NCBI GenBank assembly: GCA_964369425.1
Contig: CAYJGW010000026.1
Coordinates: 1-37,151 of the forward strand
Direction of reading: 5' to 3'
Origin: CAUPWF01 sp964369425
Lineage (GTDB): Bacteria > Bacillota > Clostridia > Lachnospirales > Lachnospiraceae
DNA: 37,151 nucleotides
In this document: positions 9,606-16,767 of the stretch, one piece after another
How the letters are laid out: every line of letters starts with the position of its first letter
Position numbering within the stretch: the first letter of the stretch is position 1
The notes under the pieces: generated by a model
What the model saw: the letters and a program-made list of their open reading frames with translations, nothing else
Told to the model about the DNA's origin: nothing
Databases searched by the model: none
Program-made: the position numbers and the translations under genes

Positions 9606-9917
9606 ATGATTAAAGGATTTAAAATGAAACTCTACGAAGGACAAGCCGAGGAATACAAGATACGCCACGACCAATTGTGGCCAGAGATGGTAGATGCCAT
9701 CCATCAACATGGCGGAAAAAATTACACAATCTTTCTCGATGAAGAAACCAATATCTTATTTGGCTATATCGAAATAGAAGATGAGGCAAAATGGAGTCAA
9801 TTAGCAACAACTGAAATCAATAAAAAGTGGTGGGATTTTATGGCCTCTATCATGGATACAAATGATGACAATAGCCCTGTTGCTAAAGATTTAAAAAATG
9901 TGTTTCACCTAGACTAG
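9606..9917 (+). CDS. rhaM: L-rhamnose mutarotase
   Basis: Small cytoplasmic enzyme interconverting alpha and beta anomers of L-rhamnose. I start it at ATG 9606, not the in-frame TTG 9591, because GGAG at 9593-9596 is then 9 bases upstream and the 103-residue product matches the roughly 104-residue RhaM family. Seen motifs: IRHDQLWPEM with the candidate catalytic H21, GGKNYTIFLDEETNILFGYIEI in the beta-sheet core, and KWWDFMASIMDTNDDNSP, the typical C-terminal block of the family. It is the last gene of the rightward group, 77 bases after the kinase, and is followed by a strong hairpin terminator. Its presence is the best evidence that the locus handles L-rhamnose or a close analogue. Confidence 0.92.
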   Translation: MIKGFKMKLYEGQAEEYKIRHDQLWPEMVDAIHQHGGKNYTIFLDEETNILFGYIEIEDEAKWSQLATTEINKKWWDFMASIMDTNDDNSPVAKDLKNVFHLD

Positions 9918-9932
9918 CGAGAAAAAGAAGGA

Positions 9933-9978
9933 GCAGTCGTAAATCAGCTACATTAGCTTATTTACGACTGCCCTTTTT
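9933..9978. terminator. Bidirectional intrinsic terminator between rhaM and the alpha-galactosidase gene
   Basis: A 12-bp perfect stem (GCAGTCGTAAAT at 9933-9944 with ATTTACGACTGC at 9960-9971) continues inward, after one mismatch, as AGCTA/TAGCT with loop CAT. CCCTTTTT follows on the plus strand, and an A-rich stretch upstream provides Ts for the minus strand. It sits between two convergent genes, so it can stop both. Confidence 0.9.
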
Positions 9979-9991
9979 CCATCAGAGACTT

Positions 9992-12055
9992 TTAAATTTC
10001 TTTTATTTCTATAATTTCGCTTGCATAATCACCAACCAATTGAATAGTGATACCAAAGTTCATTAAATAGGAACCTGATTTTTCAAGTACAACATCTTGA
10101 TAAGCAACACGATACATTTTTGTTTCATCTAACCCTTTTAATTGAATGCGTGCATCGTTATGCCCAAGCAAAGTTTGTGGTAAAAATACATACACCAAAC
10201 TTTCACTACCTAATACATATTGGTAAGCATAATACTTATTCGCAGAAAGAGGTTTCAATCGATAGAAGTCACCTTCTTGTACAATTGATGCAATCTCCTT
10301 ATACTTCGCAATCATATCACAATAAAGCACTTCCTCTTCCTCTGAAATCTTTAAGATGTTACTACCAATCCCTAAAGTTCCCATCATTGCGCTGTGAAAG
10401 CGGAATCGAAGCGGAATCTCGCGGTGTGATAAAAAGTTTGGACAATCCGTCACCCAAGCACGCATAGCTTTAATCGGATAGATATATGAGTAACTTTCTT
10501 GAATGATTAGACGGTCGAATGCATCTGTATTATCACTAGTCCAGAAATCATCAAAATACGTCAACGCTCCATAATCAATACGTCCACCACCAGAAGCGCA
10601 CGCCTCAATGATGACATCTGGAAATTTCGCTTTGATTTTGTTAACGATATCGTACACTGCTAAAATGTGTTTGTGCCAGATCTGCTTATCATTTGAACTT
10701 TGTGAAATCGGGCGATTAGCATCCCACTTGATATAAGCAATATCGTGATTTTCCAATAAGTTTTCAAACACCTTTAGGATGTAATACTTTACTTCTGGCA
10801 AAGTGATATTTAACACGTATTGACCACGTGAAGTATCACTAACCACTTGATCAAATTGATAAATCCAATCAGGGTGTTTCTTATAAAGATCAGAAAGTGG
10901 ATTCACCATTTCTGGCTCAAGCCAAATTCCAAATTCCATACCGCAGTCTTTAACCGCTTGAATCAGTGGATCTAATCCATTTGGAAACTTTTCTTTATTG
11001 ACATACCAATCACCAAGTCCATTATCAATACCATCTCTTTGCCCAAACCAGCCATCGTCTAATACAAATAGTTCCGCACCTAACTTAGCTGCCTTTTTTG
11101 CCAATTCAATCTGATGATCACAAGTTACAGCAAATTCCGTTGCTTCCCATGAGTTATAAAGTACCATTTTGCGTGTAGGTTTCATAATTTCTTTACGTGC
11201 AAAGCGATGCAAATTATGAGACATCACTTGGAATCCAGAATCCGAGTATCCAGAAATGATTCCAGGCGCTTCAATAGAATCTCCTGGTTCCAACAAAGCG
11301 TCAAAGTCATGAGAGTTTAGTCCCATCTGCACTAATGTTTCTCCATAAGGCGTCTGCTCGATTACACCACGAAAGTTTCCACTCATACGTAACGCTCCAA
11401 AATATACTTCTCCACTCTCTTCCGACGCATGATCGTGCAGGATAAAATATGGATTGTGATTATGAGTAGAAATTCCACGTCTACATTCAATCAAGATTTT
11501 CCCATAAGAAACTTCTTGCTCAAAGCGATTCTGTTCCGCTCCCCAGTGCCCATGAACATTGCAGAACTTTAAGTTGGTCTTTGGTATGTGAAACTGTGCG
11601 GACTGAAGTTGTTCTACTACAACTTCTTGCTCTGTATTGTTGCGAACAATAGCTTTACGCTCAATCAAATCATAAGATTCATGACAGATATAAACTAAGT
11701 CAATGTGAATAGCTTTATACTTATCTTTCAAATGGACTGTTAACGTGTTTTCTTCTACTGTATAACCTTTATATTCAGAAAACAAACCTCTATCGCCATT
11801 TTCAAACTTCACTTTTAAACAATGTTGCTTATAGAGTAACCCTCCATAAACAGGAAATTCTTCCGGTGTAATCTCGTGTACTGGATCATTGGTAGATACC
11901 TCATTCAGAGCAACACATTCTAGTTCATCTGTATTTACTAATTTTTTTCCCCAGTAGAGGTGGCGCAAAAGGCCTTCGTTATCCACACAGAAAGAATACG
12001 TTGTATTTTGTGTTTGTAACGTAAATTGTTGTTTTTCTTCATTAATATAAATCAT
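9992..12055 (-). CDS. Alpha-galactosidase, glycoside hydrolase family 36
   Basis: Cytoplasmic GH36 enzyme removing terminal alpha-galactose from melibiose, raffinose and similar oligosaccharides. No signal peptide. An N-terminal beta-sandwich is followed by the catalytic barrel with PTRKMVLYNSWEATEF, LFVLDDGWFGQRD and the GMEFGIWLEPEMVNPLSDLY block. The nucleophile is D445 in IKWDANR and the acid/base is D508 in TSDNTDAFDR. CASGGGRIDYG and ECRRG are further family marks. I prefer the start at ATG 12055 (687 residues, MIYINEEKQQF): GGAG lies 6 bases before it, whereas the ATG 12 bases further upstream has no ribosome site. It follows the LacI-type gene after 43 bases and is probably cotranscribed with it. 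Confidence 0.95.
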   Translation of the reverse strand: MIYINEEKQQFTLQTQNTTYSFCVDNEGLLRHLYWGKKLVNTDELECVALNEVSTNDPVHEITPEEFPVYGGLLYKQHCLKVKFENGDRGLFSEYKGYTVEENTLTVHLKDKYKAIHIDLVYICHESYDLIERKAIVRNNTEQEVVVEQLQSAQFHIPKTNLKFCNVHGHWGAEQNRFEQEVSYGKILIECRRGISTHNHNPYFILHDHASEESGEVYFGALRMSGNFRGVIEQTPYGETLVQMGLNSHDFDALLEPGDSIEAPGIISGYSDSGFQVMSHNLHRFARKEIMKPTRKMVLYNSWEATEFAVTCDHQIELAKKAAKLGAELFVLDDGWFGQRDGIDNGLGDWYVNKEKFPNGLDPLIQAVKDCGMEFGIWLEPEMVNPLSDLYKKHPDWIYQFDQVVSDTSRGQYVLNITLPEVKYYILKVFENLLENHDIAYIKWDANRPISQSSNDKQIWHKHILAVYDIVNKIKAKFPDVIIEACASGGGRIDYGALTYFDDFWTSDNTDAFDRLIIQESYSYIYPIKAMRAWVTDCPNFLSHREIPLRFRFHSAMMGTLGIGSNILKISEEEEVLYCDMIAKYKEIASIVQEGDFYRLKPLSANKYYAYQYVLGSESLVYVFLPQTLLGHNDARIQLKGLDETKMYRVAYQDVVLEKSGSYLMNFGITIQLVGDYASEIIEIKEI

Positions 12056-12098
12056 AAATTTCTCCATTCTGCTGAGTTATAACAGCGATATATTTAAT

Positions 12099-13130
12099 TT
12101 AATTATTAACAGACACACTTTCTCTTTCAATAAGATTACAAGAAATCTCTGTTTTCACTGGTGTTGCATCACCAGACAAAAGGTCAATCATGTGCTTTAT
12201 TGCCACAATGACCATTTTTTCAACCTGAACTGCCACTGACGTTAGTGGAATCATTGCCTGCTGCGAGAGCAAGGTGTTATTAAAAGTAATGATGCTGATA
12301 TCTGCTGGTATGCGAAGCCCGCCTTCTAACAATGCACGCATAACCCCGTTTGCACAACTGTCTGACGCTAGAAAAAGTGCTGTTGGTAGGTCCTCCCTTT
12401 GTGATAAGAAAGACTTCATAGCTTCATAACCTGAAGCAGAATTGTTGTGCGACTCAATAACATAGGTTTCATCGAATAAATTTGTAGGCTTCATCAAACT
12501 TTCGAAATAAACACGCCTCGGTTCCAAAATTCTATTACATCGATCTCCAAGCGTATATTCTTCACCTATGAAACCAATTCTGGTGTGCCCCTTTGAGATT
12601 AGATGGCGTAATGCTAGTTCCACTCCAGATGAGAAGTTCGGGGTAACACCAAAAAATAAATGATCATCTGGCGAAGAGTCTATGAAAACGATATTAGGTG
12701 AAATCTCCTTCATATTTTGAATCTGATTGTCATTAAAAATACCAATAGCGAAAATCCCATGTATGGTACGCTCTTTATCAAAAGAAAAGGTATCATCTTG
12801 ATTATTCTGAATACGAAAAGTATGAAAATGATGATTTTCCTTGTATCGATTTATATATGTTTCTATTTTCGAATAATAAGGATCCTCTAACAAATGCTCG
12901 TCCGAGTACATTTGAATAATACCTATATTCAACTCTTTTTGAGCCACTTGTGTGGATGCTGCGTTTTTTGCTTGTCGACTTCCTCTCTTATATCCCAATT
13001 CGTTGGCTGCTGTAATTACCTTTTCACGAGTACTCTCAAGAACGTTAAATGTGGGATCTTGATTTAGGATACGAGAGATTGCAGCGATAGATACTCCTGT
13101 TTGCTTCGAAACATCTTGTAAATTAGCCAT
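12099..13130 (-). CDS. LacI-family transcriptional regulator (EbgR/MsmR-like)
   Basis: A 343-residue DNA-binding regulator. The N-terminal helix-turn-helix reads MANLQDVSKQTGVSIAAISR, followed by the hinge segment STREKVITAANELGYK. The rest is a periplasmic-binding-protein-like sensor domain (HGIFAIGIFNDN, GHTRIGFIGEEYTLGDR, ALFLASDSCANGVMRAL). The NQDPTFNV segment after the recognition helix resembles the galactoside regulators EbgR and MsmR. The start at ATG 13130 is chosen because GGAGG is 7 bases upstream; an ORF extending 11 codons further has no such site. It is divergent from the melB-like/GH42 genes and upstream of the alpha-galactosidase, so it most likely controls both sides and itself, with a galactoside as inducer. 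Effector identity is inferred. Confidence 0.94.
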   Translation of the reverse strand: MANLQDVSKQTGVSIAAISRILNQDPTFNVLESTREKVITAANELGYKRGSRQAKNAASTQVAQKELNIGIIQMYSDEHLLEDPYYSKIETYINRYKENHHFHTFRIQNNQDDTFSFDKERTIHGIFAIGIFNDNQIQNMKEISPNIVFIDSSPDDHLFFGVTPNFSSGVELALRHLISKGHTRIGFIGEEYTLGDRCNRILEPRRVYFESLMKPTNLFDETYVIESHNNSASGYEAMKSFLSQREDLPTALFLASDSCANGVMRALLEGGLRIPADISIITFNNTLLSQQAMIPLTSVAVQVEKMVIVAIKHMIDLLSGDATPVKTEISCNLIERESVSVNN

Positions 13131-13152
13131 AATAAGCCCTCCTATTTCCTTT

Positions 13153-13181
13153 ATCATACACAATTAATCATTATAAATCAA
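13153..13181 (-). promoter_or_regulatory. Promoter of the lacI-type regulator/alpha-galactosidase genes
   Basis: On the minus strand TTGATT (13176-13181), a 17-base spacer and TATGAT (13153-13158) form a near-consensus promoter only about 23 bases before the regulator's ATG, giving a very short leader. Confidence 0.65.
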
Positions 13182-13203
13182 TACATTTTAATAAAATATT
13201 ATA

Positions 13204-13230
13204 TTTTTAGTAAAATATTTTTACTAAAAA
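13204..13230. promoter_or_regulatory. Perfect inverted repeat, candidate operator of the divergent galactoside promoters
   Basis: TTTTTAGTAAAA (13204-13215), a 3-base spacer and TTTTACTAAAAA (13219-13230) are exact inverted copies. Each arm is itself a pseudo-palindrome (TTTTA-G-TAAAA). The repeat lies between the two divergent promoters, upstream of both -35 boxes (22 bases from the left one, 12 from the right one). A second looser pair, TTTTTAC (13254-13260) and GTAAAAA (13279-13285), brackets the rightward -10. Binding by the adjacent LacI-type protein is inferred. Confidence 0.6.
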
Positions 13231-13242
13231 TAGATAAAATTG

Positions 13243-13271
13243 TTGACTTTAACTTTTTACTACTGTATAGT
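13243..13271 (+). promoter_or_regulatory. Promoter of the melB-like/GH42 genes
   Basis: TTGACT (13243-13248), a 17-base spacer and TATAGT (13266-13271) form a near-consensus sigma-A promoter about 40 bases upstream of the permease start. The flanking TTTTTAC/GTAAAAA pair could let a repressor block the -10. Confidence 0.7.
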
Positions 13272-13311
13272 GAGGTATGTAAAAAATATTCAGTAAATGG
13301 AAGGAGCTATT

Positions 13312-14685
13312 ATGTTAAGTTTTAAAGAAAAATACGCTTATGGAATCGGAGCACTCGGAAAGGATTTGGCTTGTTCAATTGTATTCCTTTATATTATGTT
13401 TTATTTCACAGATATCATCGGATTAGACCCAGTATTTGTTGGAACCGTTATGTTAATCGCACGTTTTTGGGATGCAATAAACGATACGTTTATGGGAATT
13501 GTAGTTGACAACACTCGTACAAAATTTGGAAAGTTTAGACCATGGATTTTATTGGGAACTATTTTAAATGCTGTAGCCGTAATTTTTTTATTCAATAATC
13601 CAGGCTTAGAAGGCGATGTAAAAGCCTACTACTTTGGAGCCATGTATATTATTTGGGGAATGACATATACCATAATGGATATTCCATATTGGTCGATGCT
13701 ACCAACTTTATCAAATGATCCACAAGAGAGAAACAAGATTGCAGTTATTCCACGAATCTTTGCAAGTTTGGCTTGGTTACTAATGGGAACATTTGGTTTG
13801 CAAGCAGTTGCGTACTTAGGAAACGTTGGTGATTTAACAGGCGCTGATAAAGCTGCTGCAGAAGCTGTAGGTTTCGAAAAGTTCGCTATAGTTATCGCAA
13901 TTATTTTTGTTATCAGTTCACTAATTACATTTATATTTTCAAGAGAAAAGGTAACTTCATCTGCAAAGGCAGAGAAGGTAACTTTAAAAAAAGCACTATC
14001 ATTAATCAAGAACAATGATCAGTTAGTTGCTTTTATCGGAATTTTATTAGCTTTTAACTTAATCACACAACTCTCAGGCGGTGTAGCTATTTATTACTTT
14101 AAATACGCAGTAGGAAATGAAGAATTATTTTCAATATTCCAAGCTTACTCAGGATTAGCAGAGATTGGTGGACTACTAATTTTTCCTTTTGTAGCAAAAA
14201 CAATTTCACGTACAAAAGTGTATGCAATCGCTTGTGCATTGCCAATTATCGGTTTGTTATCCTTAGTTGCATCAGGAATGTTGGCACCGGATAACTCAGT
14301 GCTTGTATCAATTACAGGAATCATCTTTAAACTCGGATCAGGATTATCACTTGGAGCATCTACAGTAATGTTGGCAGATGTTGTAGACTATGGTGAATTC
14401 AAATTGCACTCTAGAAATGAAAGTATTGTATTCTCAATCCAAACGATGTTAGTAAAATTCGCCTCAGCAATTAGTGGATACATCGTAGGAGTTGGATTAA
14501 GTGTAATTGGATACGTTCCTAATGTAGTACAATCAGCAGGGACAATTATGGGATTGCGTATTTTGATGGGTGTTGTACCAGCTGTTTTAGCACTTTTAAG
14601 CTTCCTTATTTTCGCAAGATTCTTTAAAATCAAAGGTGAGTTCCACAAAGAAATGTTGGATGAGCTATCAAAAAGAAAAGCATAA
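13312..14685 (+). CDS. melB: MelB-like galactoside:cation symporter (GPH family)
   Basis: Twelve-helix inner-membrane symporter of the glycoside-pentoside-hexuronide family, 457 residues. I place the start at ATG 13312, since GGAAGGAG lies before it and within the 5-codon-longer alternative. Residues known to matter in Salmonella/E. coli MelB are conserved in context: K17-D18 in GALGKDLA (sugar site D19), D54 and D58 in RFWDAINDTFMG (cation site D55/D59) and D123 in TYTIMDIPYWS (sugar site D124). NTRTKFGKFRPWIL is the family loop motif. This points to melibiose/raffinose-type alpha-galactosides or other galactosides driven by Na+ or H+. The GH42 beta-galactosidase follows after 45 bases. The lack of any EIIA-like C-terminal domain fits MelB rather than LacS. 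Confidence 0.9.
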   Translation: MLSFKEKYAYGIGALGKDLACSIVFLYIMFYFTDIIGLDPVFVGTVMLIARFWDAINDTFMGIVVDNTRTKFGKFRPWILLGTILNAVAVIFLFNNPGLEGDVKAYYFGAMYIIWGMTYTIMDIPYWSMLPTLSNDPQERNKIAVIPRIFASLAWLLMGTFGLQAVAYLGNVGDLTGADKAAAEAVGFEKFAIVIAIIFVISSLITFIFSREKVTSSAKAEKVTLKKALSLIKNNDQLVAFIGILLAFNLITQLSGGVAIYYFKYAVGNEELFSIFQAYSGLAEIGGLLIFPFVAKTISRTKVYAIACALPIIGLLSLVASGMLAPDNSVLVSITGIIFKLGSGLSLGASTVMLADVVDYGEFKLHSRNESIVFSIQTMLVKFASAISGYIVGVGLSVIGYVPNVVQSAGTIMGLRILMGVVPAVLALLSFLIFARFFKIKGEFHKEMLDELSKRKA

Positions 14686-14686
14686 A

Positions 14687-14717
14687 AAATAAAACATAAG
14701 AAATAAAGCATAAGAAA
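14687..14717 (+). repeat. Short imperfect tandem repeat between melB-like and GH42 genes
   Basis: The 45-base gap consists largely of near-copies of a 14-base unit, AATAAAACATAAGA then AATAAAGCATAAGA, preceded by a more degenerate copy at the permease stop. It carries no stem-loop and is followed by the GH42 ribosome site TGGAGA (14718-14723). It looks like a replication-slippage spacer. Confidence 0.6.
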
Positions 14718-14730
14718 TGGAGACAAATAT

Positions 14731-16680
14731 ATGTTTTTAGGTGTAGATTATTACCCTGAACAATGGGATTTAGAACTGATAGATGAGGATCTCGATACAA
14801 TACTTGAATTGGGATGCAATACAATTCGCATCGGTGAGTTCGCATGGTGCAGAATGGAACGTAATGAAGGGGTCTATGATTTTCAATTATTTGACCAAGT
14901 CATTCAAAAGGCAAAGAATAAGGGTCTACAAATCATTTTTGGAACACCTACTGCAACTCTTCCCGCATGGTTAGCAAAGAAACACTCTGAGGTATTATCT
15001 GAATTTGAAGATGGACAAAAACACTCTTTTGGCGGACGAAGAAATTACTGCTTCAATAGCGATGTGTATCGCTCATATAGTGAAAAAATCATCCATGCGT
15101 TAATTTTACACTATAAGGACGAAGATGGAATTAAAGCATGGCAAATCGATAACGAATTCGGACATGAAGGAAGTGATGTCTGTTACTGTTCTAGTTGCCA
15201 TAAAAAATTTCAGTCATACTTAGAAAAAAAATATGAAACCATCGATGTATTAAACGAAACGTATGGAACCATATTTTGGTCGCAAGAATATACGGCATTC
15301 GATGAGATACCGCTACCACTTGCAACCATAGCAACTCACAATCCGAGTCACCGTATGGACTGGGAACTATTCTGTAGCGCAAGTATCGAACAATACGGAA
15401 GATTCCAGATAGAACTGATAAAATCTCTAGCTCCTAATGCAGTTGTATTGCATGACTTTAGTGGTGGAGGACTGTCGAAGCATTTTGATTTCTCCAAAGT
15501 TGCACAACCGTTAGATATTGTCGCTTACAACAATTACCCTGTATGGGGCGGTCAAAAAGAACCTGTTGCACCACACGATATTGCCTTCAATTTAGCATTT
15601 ATGCGAGGATTGAAACAAGAAAACTTTATGATTACAGAAGCGATTATGGGTGCGCAAGGTCATGATATCACAGGATATTTACCACGTCCAAATCAAGCGA
15701 AGATGTGGTCCTATCAAGGTATGGCACATGGGTGTAACTCCTTATTATACTTTAGATATCGAAGCGCAATTAAGGGGGCAGAGCAATTTTGTTACGGAAT
15801 CTTAGATGCAGATAATGTAAAAAGAAGAAAGTATTATGAAGTACAATCCTTCTTTAAAGACATTGCTCAGTATGAATCATTGGTTCAATCTCCAATTAAA
15901 AGTGATGTTTGCATAATTACTGATTATCAATCCGAAGCAGCATTTCGTATTCAGCAACAAAGTATCTTAATTGATTACGATGCTGAATTAAAGAAGATGT
16001 ACAAACCCTTCCACGACCGAAATATTAGTGTTGACATTTTACCGAGCGATGCAGATTTTAGCCAATACAAATTGGTGTTAGCCCCAATTATGATTGTATG
16101 GAATGAGGAATTCCAAAACAGAGCAAAATCTTTTGTGGAGCAAGGAGGACATCTCGTCTTCACATACCGCACAGCAGTAAAGGACATCCACAACAATTTG
16201 CAATTTGGAAAAGTGTTACCAACGAACTATGATGAATTGATAGGTGGATGTGTGTTTGAAACAGAGAGTTTACAGGAGCTTGACTGTATTCCACTAAAAG
16301 GGGAGAATGCCTTTAATGGACTATCCGCAAAAGCAGGTATATTTCGTGAATTTATTGAGCCGACCACTGCCAAGACTTTGTACACTTATAACGATCAGTT
16401 TTATGATACCTATACGGCTATTACAGAAAATGTGTATGGAAAAGGTAAAGCTTATTATATCGGAACGAGTCTTGTGACTCAAGACCTAGATACATTTATG
16501 CACTATCTACTAGACGAAGTTGGTTTAGCAGGAATCGATTCACCTGAAGGGGTAGAATGTATCACTCGACTTGATAATGACGGAACAAAATATTATTTTA
16601 TGATCAATCATACACCAATGCAACAAGAAGTACTTGGTGAAGTACTGGAACCTTATGGAGTGAACATAAAAAAAGCATAA
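14731..16680 (+). CDS. Beta-galactosidase, glycoside hydrolase family 42
   Basis: Cytoplasmic GH42 enzyme of 649 residues, hydrolysing beta-galactosides. The N-terminus MFLGVDYYPEQWDLELIDED is the family's opening motif. The acid/base is E142 in WQIDNEFG and the nucleophile is E303 in FMITEAIMG. Four cysteines, C107, C151, C153 and C156, match the zinc cluster of Thermus GH42 enzymes, so this is the metal-containing type. After the barrel (to about 390) comes the trimerisation domain, including DVCIITDYQSEAAF and a GGHLVFTYRTAV segment, then a small C-terminal beta domain. No signal peptide. The RBS TGGAGA is 7 bases upstream. It shares a transcript with the MelB-like permease, suggesting hydrolysis of imported galacto-oligosaccharides such as those from plant galactans. 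Confidence 0.95.
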   Translation: MFLGVDYYPEQWDLELIDEDLDTILELGCNTIRIGEFAWCRMERNEGVYDFQLFDQVIQKAKNKGLQIIFGTPTATLPAWLAKKHSEVLSEFEDGQKHSFGGRRNYCFNSDVYRSYSEKIIHALILHYKDEDGIKAWQIDNEFGHEGSDVCYCSSCHKKFQSYLEKKYETIDVLNETYGTIFWSQEYTAFDEIPLPLATIATHNPSHRMDWELFCSASIEQYGRFQIELIKSLAPNAVVLHDFSGGGLSKHFDFSKVAQPLDIVAYNNYPVWGGQKEPVAPHDIAFNLAFMRGLKQENFMITEAIMGAQGHDITGYLPRPNQAKMWSYQGMAHGCNSLLYFRYRSAIKGAEQFCYGILDADNVKRRKYYEVQSFFKDIAQYESLVQSPIKSDVCIITDYQSEAAFRIQQQSILIDYDAELKKMYKPFHDRNISVDILPSDADFSQYKLVLAPIMIVWNEEFQNRAKSFVEQGGHLVFTYRTAVKDIHNNLQFGKVLPTNYDELIGGCVFETESLQELDCIPLKGENAFNGLSAKAGIFREFIEPTTAKTLYTYNDQFYDTYTAITENVYGKGKAYYIGTSLVTQDLDTFMHYLLDEVGLAGIDSPEGVECITRLDNDGTKYYFMINHTPMQQEVLGEVLEPYGVNIKKA

Positions 16681-16683
16681 AAG

Positions 16684-16735
16684 GACAGTCGAGAAATAGA
16701 CGGATTTAGTCTATCTCTCGACTGTCTTCTCTTTT
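16684..16735. terminator. Bidirectional intrinsic terminator after the GH42 gene
   Basis: GACAGTCGAGA (16684-16694) pairs perfectly with TCTCGACTGTC (16716-16726). After one mismatch the stem continues as ATAGAC/GTCTAT around a 7-base loop. T-rich TTCTCTTTT follows on the plus strand, and the preceding A run serves the minus strand. It separates two convergent genes. Confidence 0.87.
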
Positions 16736-16767
16736 ATCCAGCTCTTCAATTATGATTTGCTACTTTA

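Noticed and set aside
13629..14015. Leftward open frame of 128 codons inside the MelB-like gene
   Set aside because: Shadow of the permease frame; no ribosome site or recognisable domain.
14687..14717. Tandem near-repeats considered as regulator iterons
   Set aside because: They sit in a within-operon gap just before a ribosome site and have no promoter nearby; slippage is the simpler explanation.
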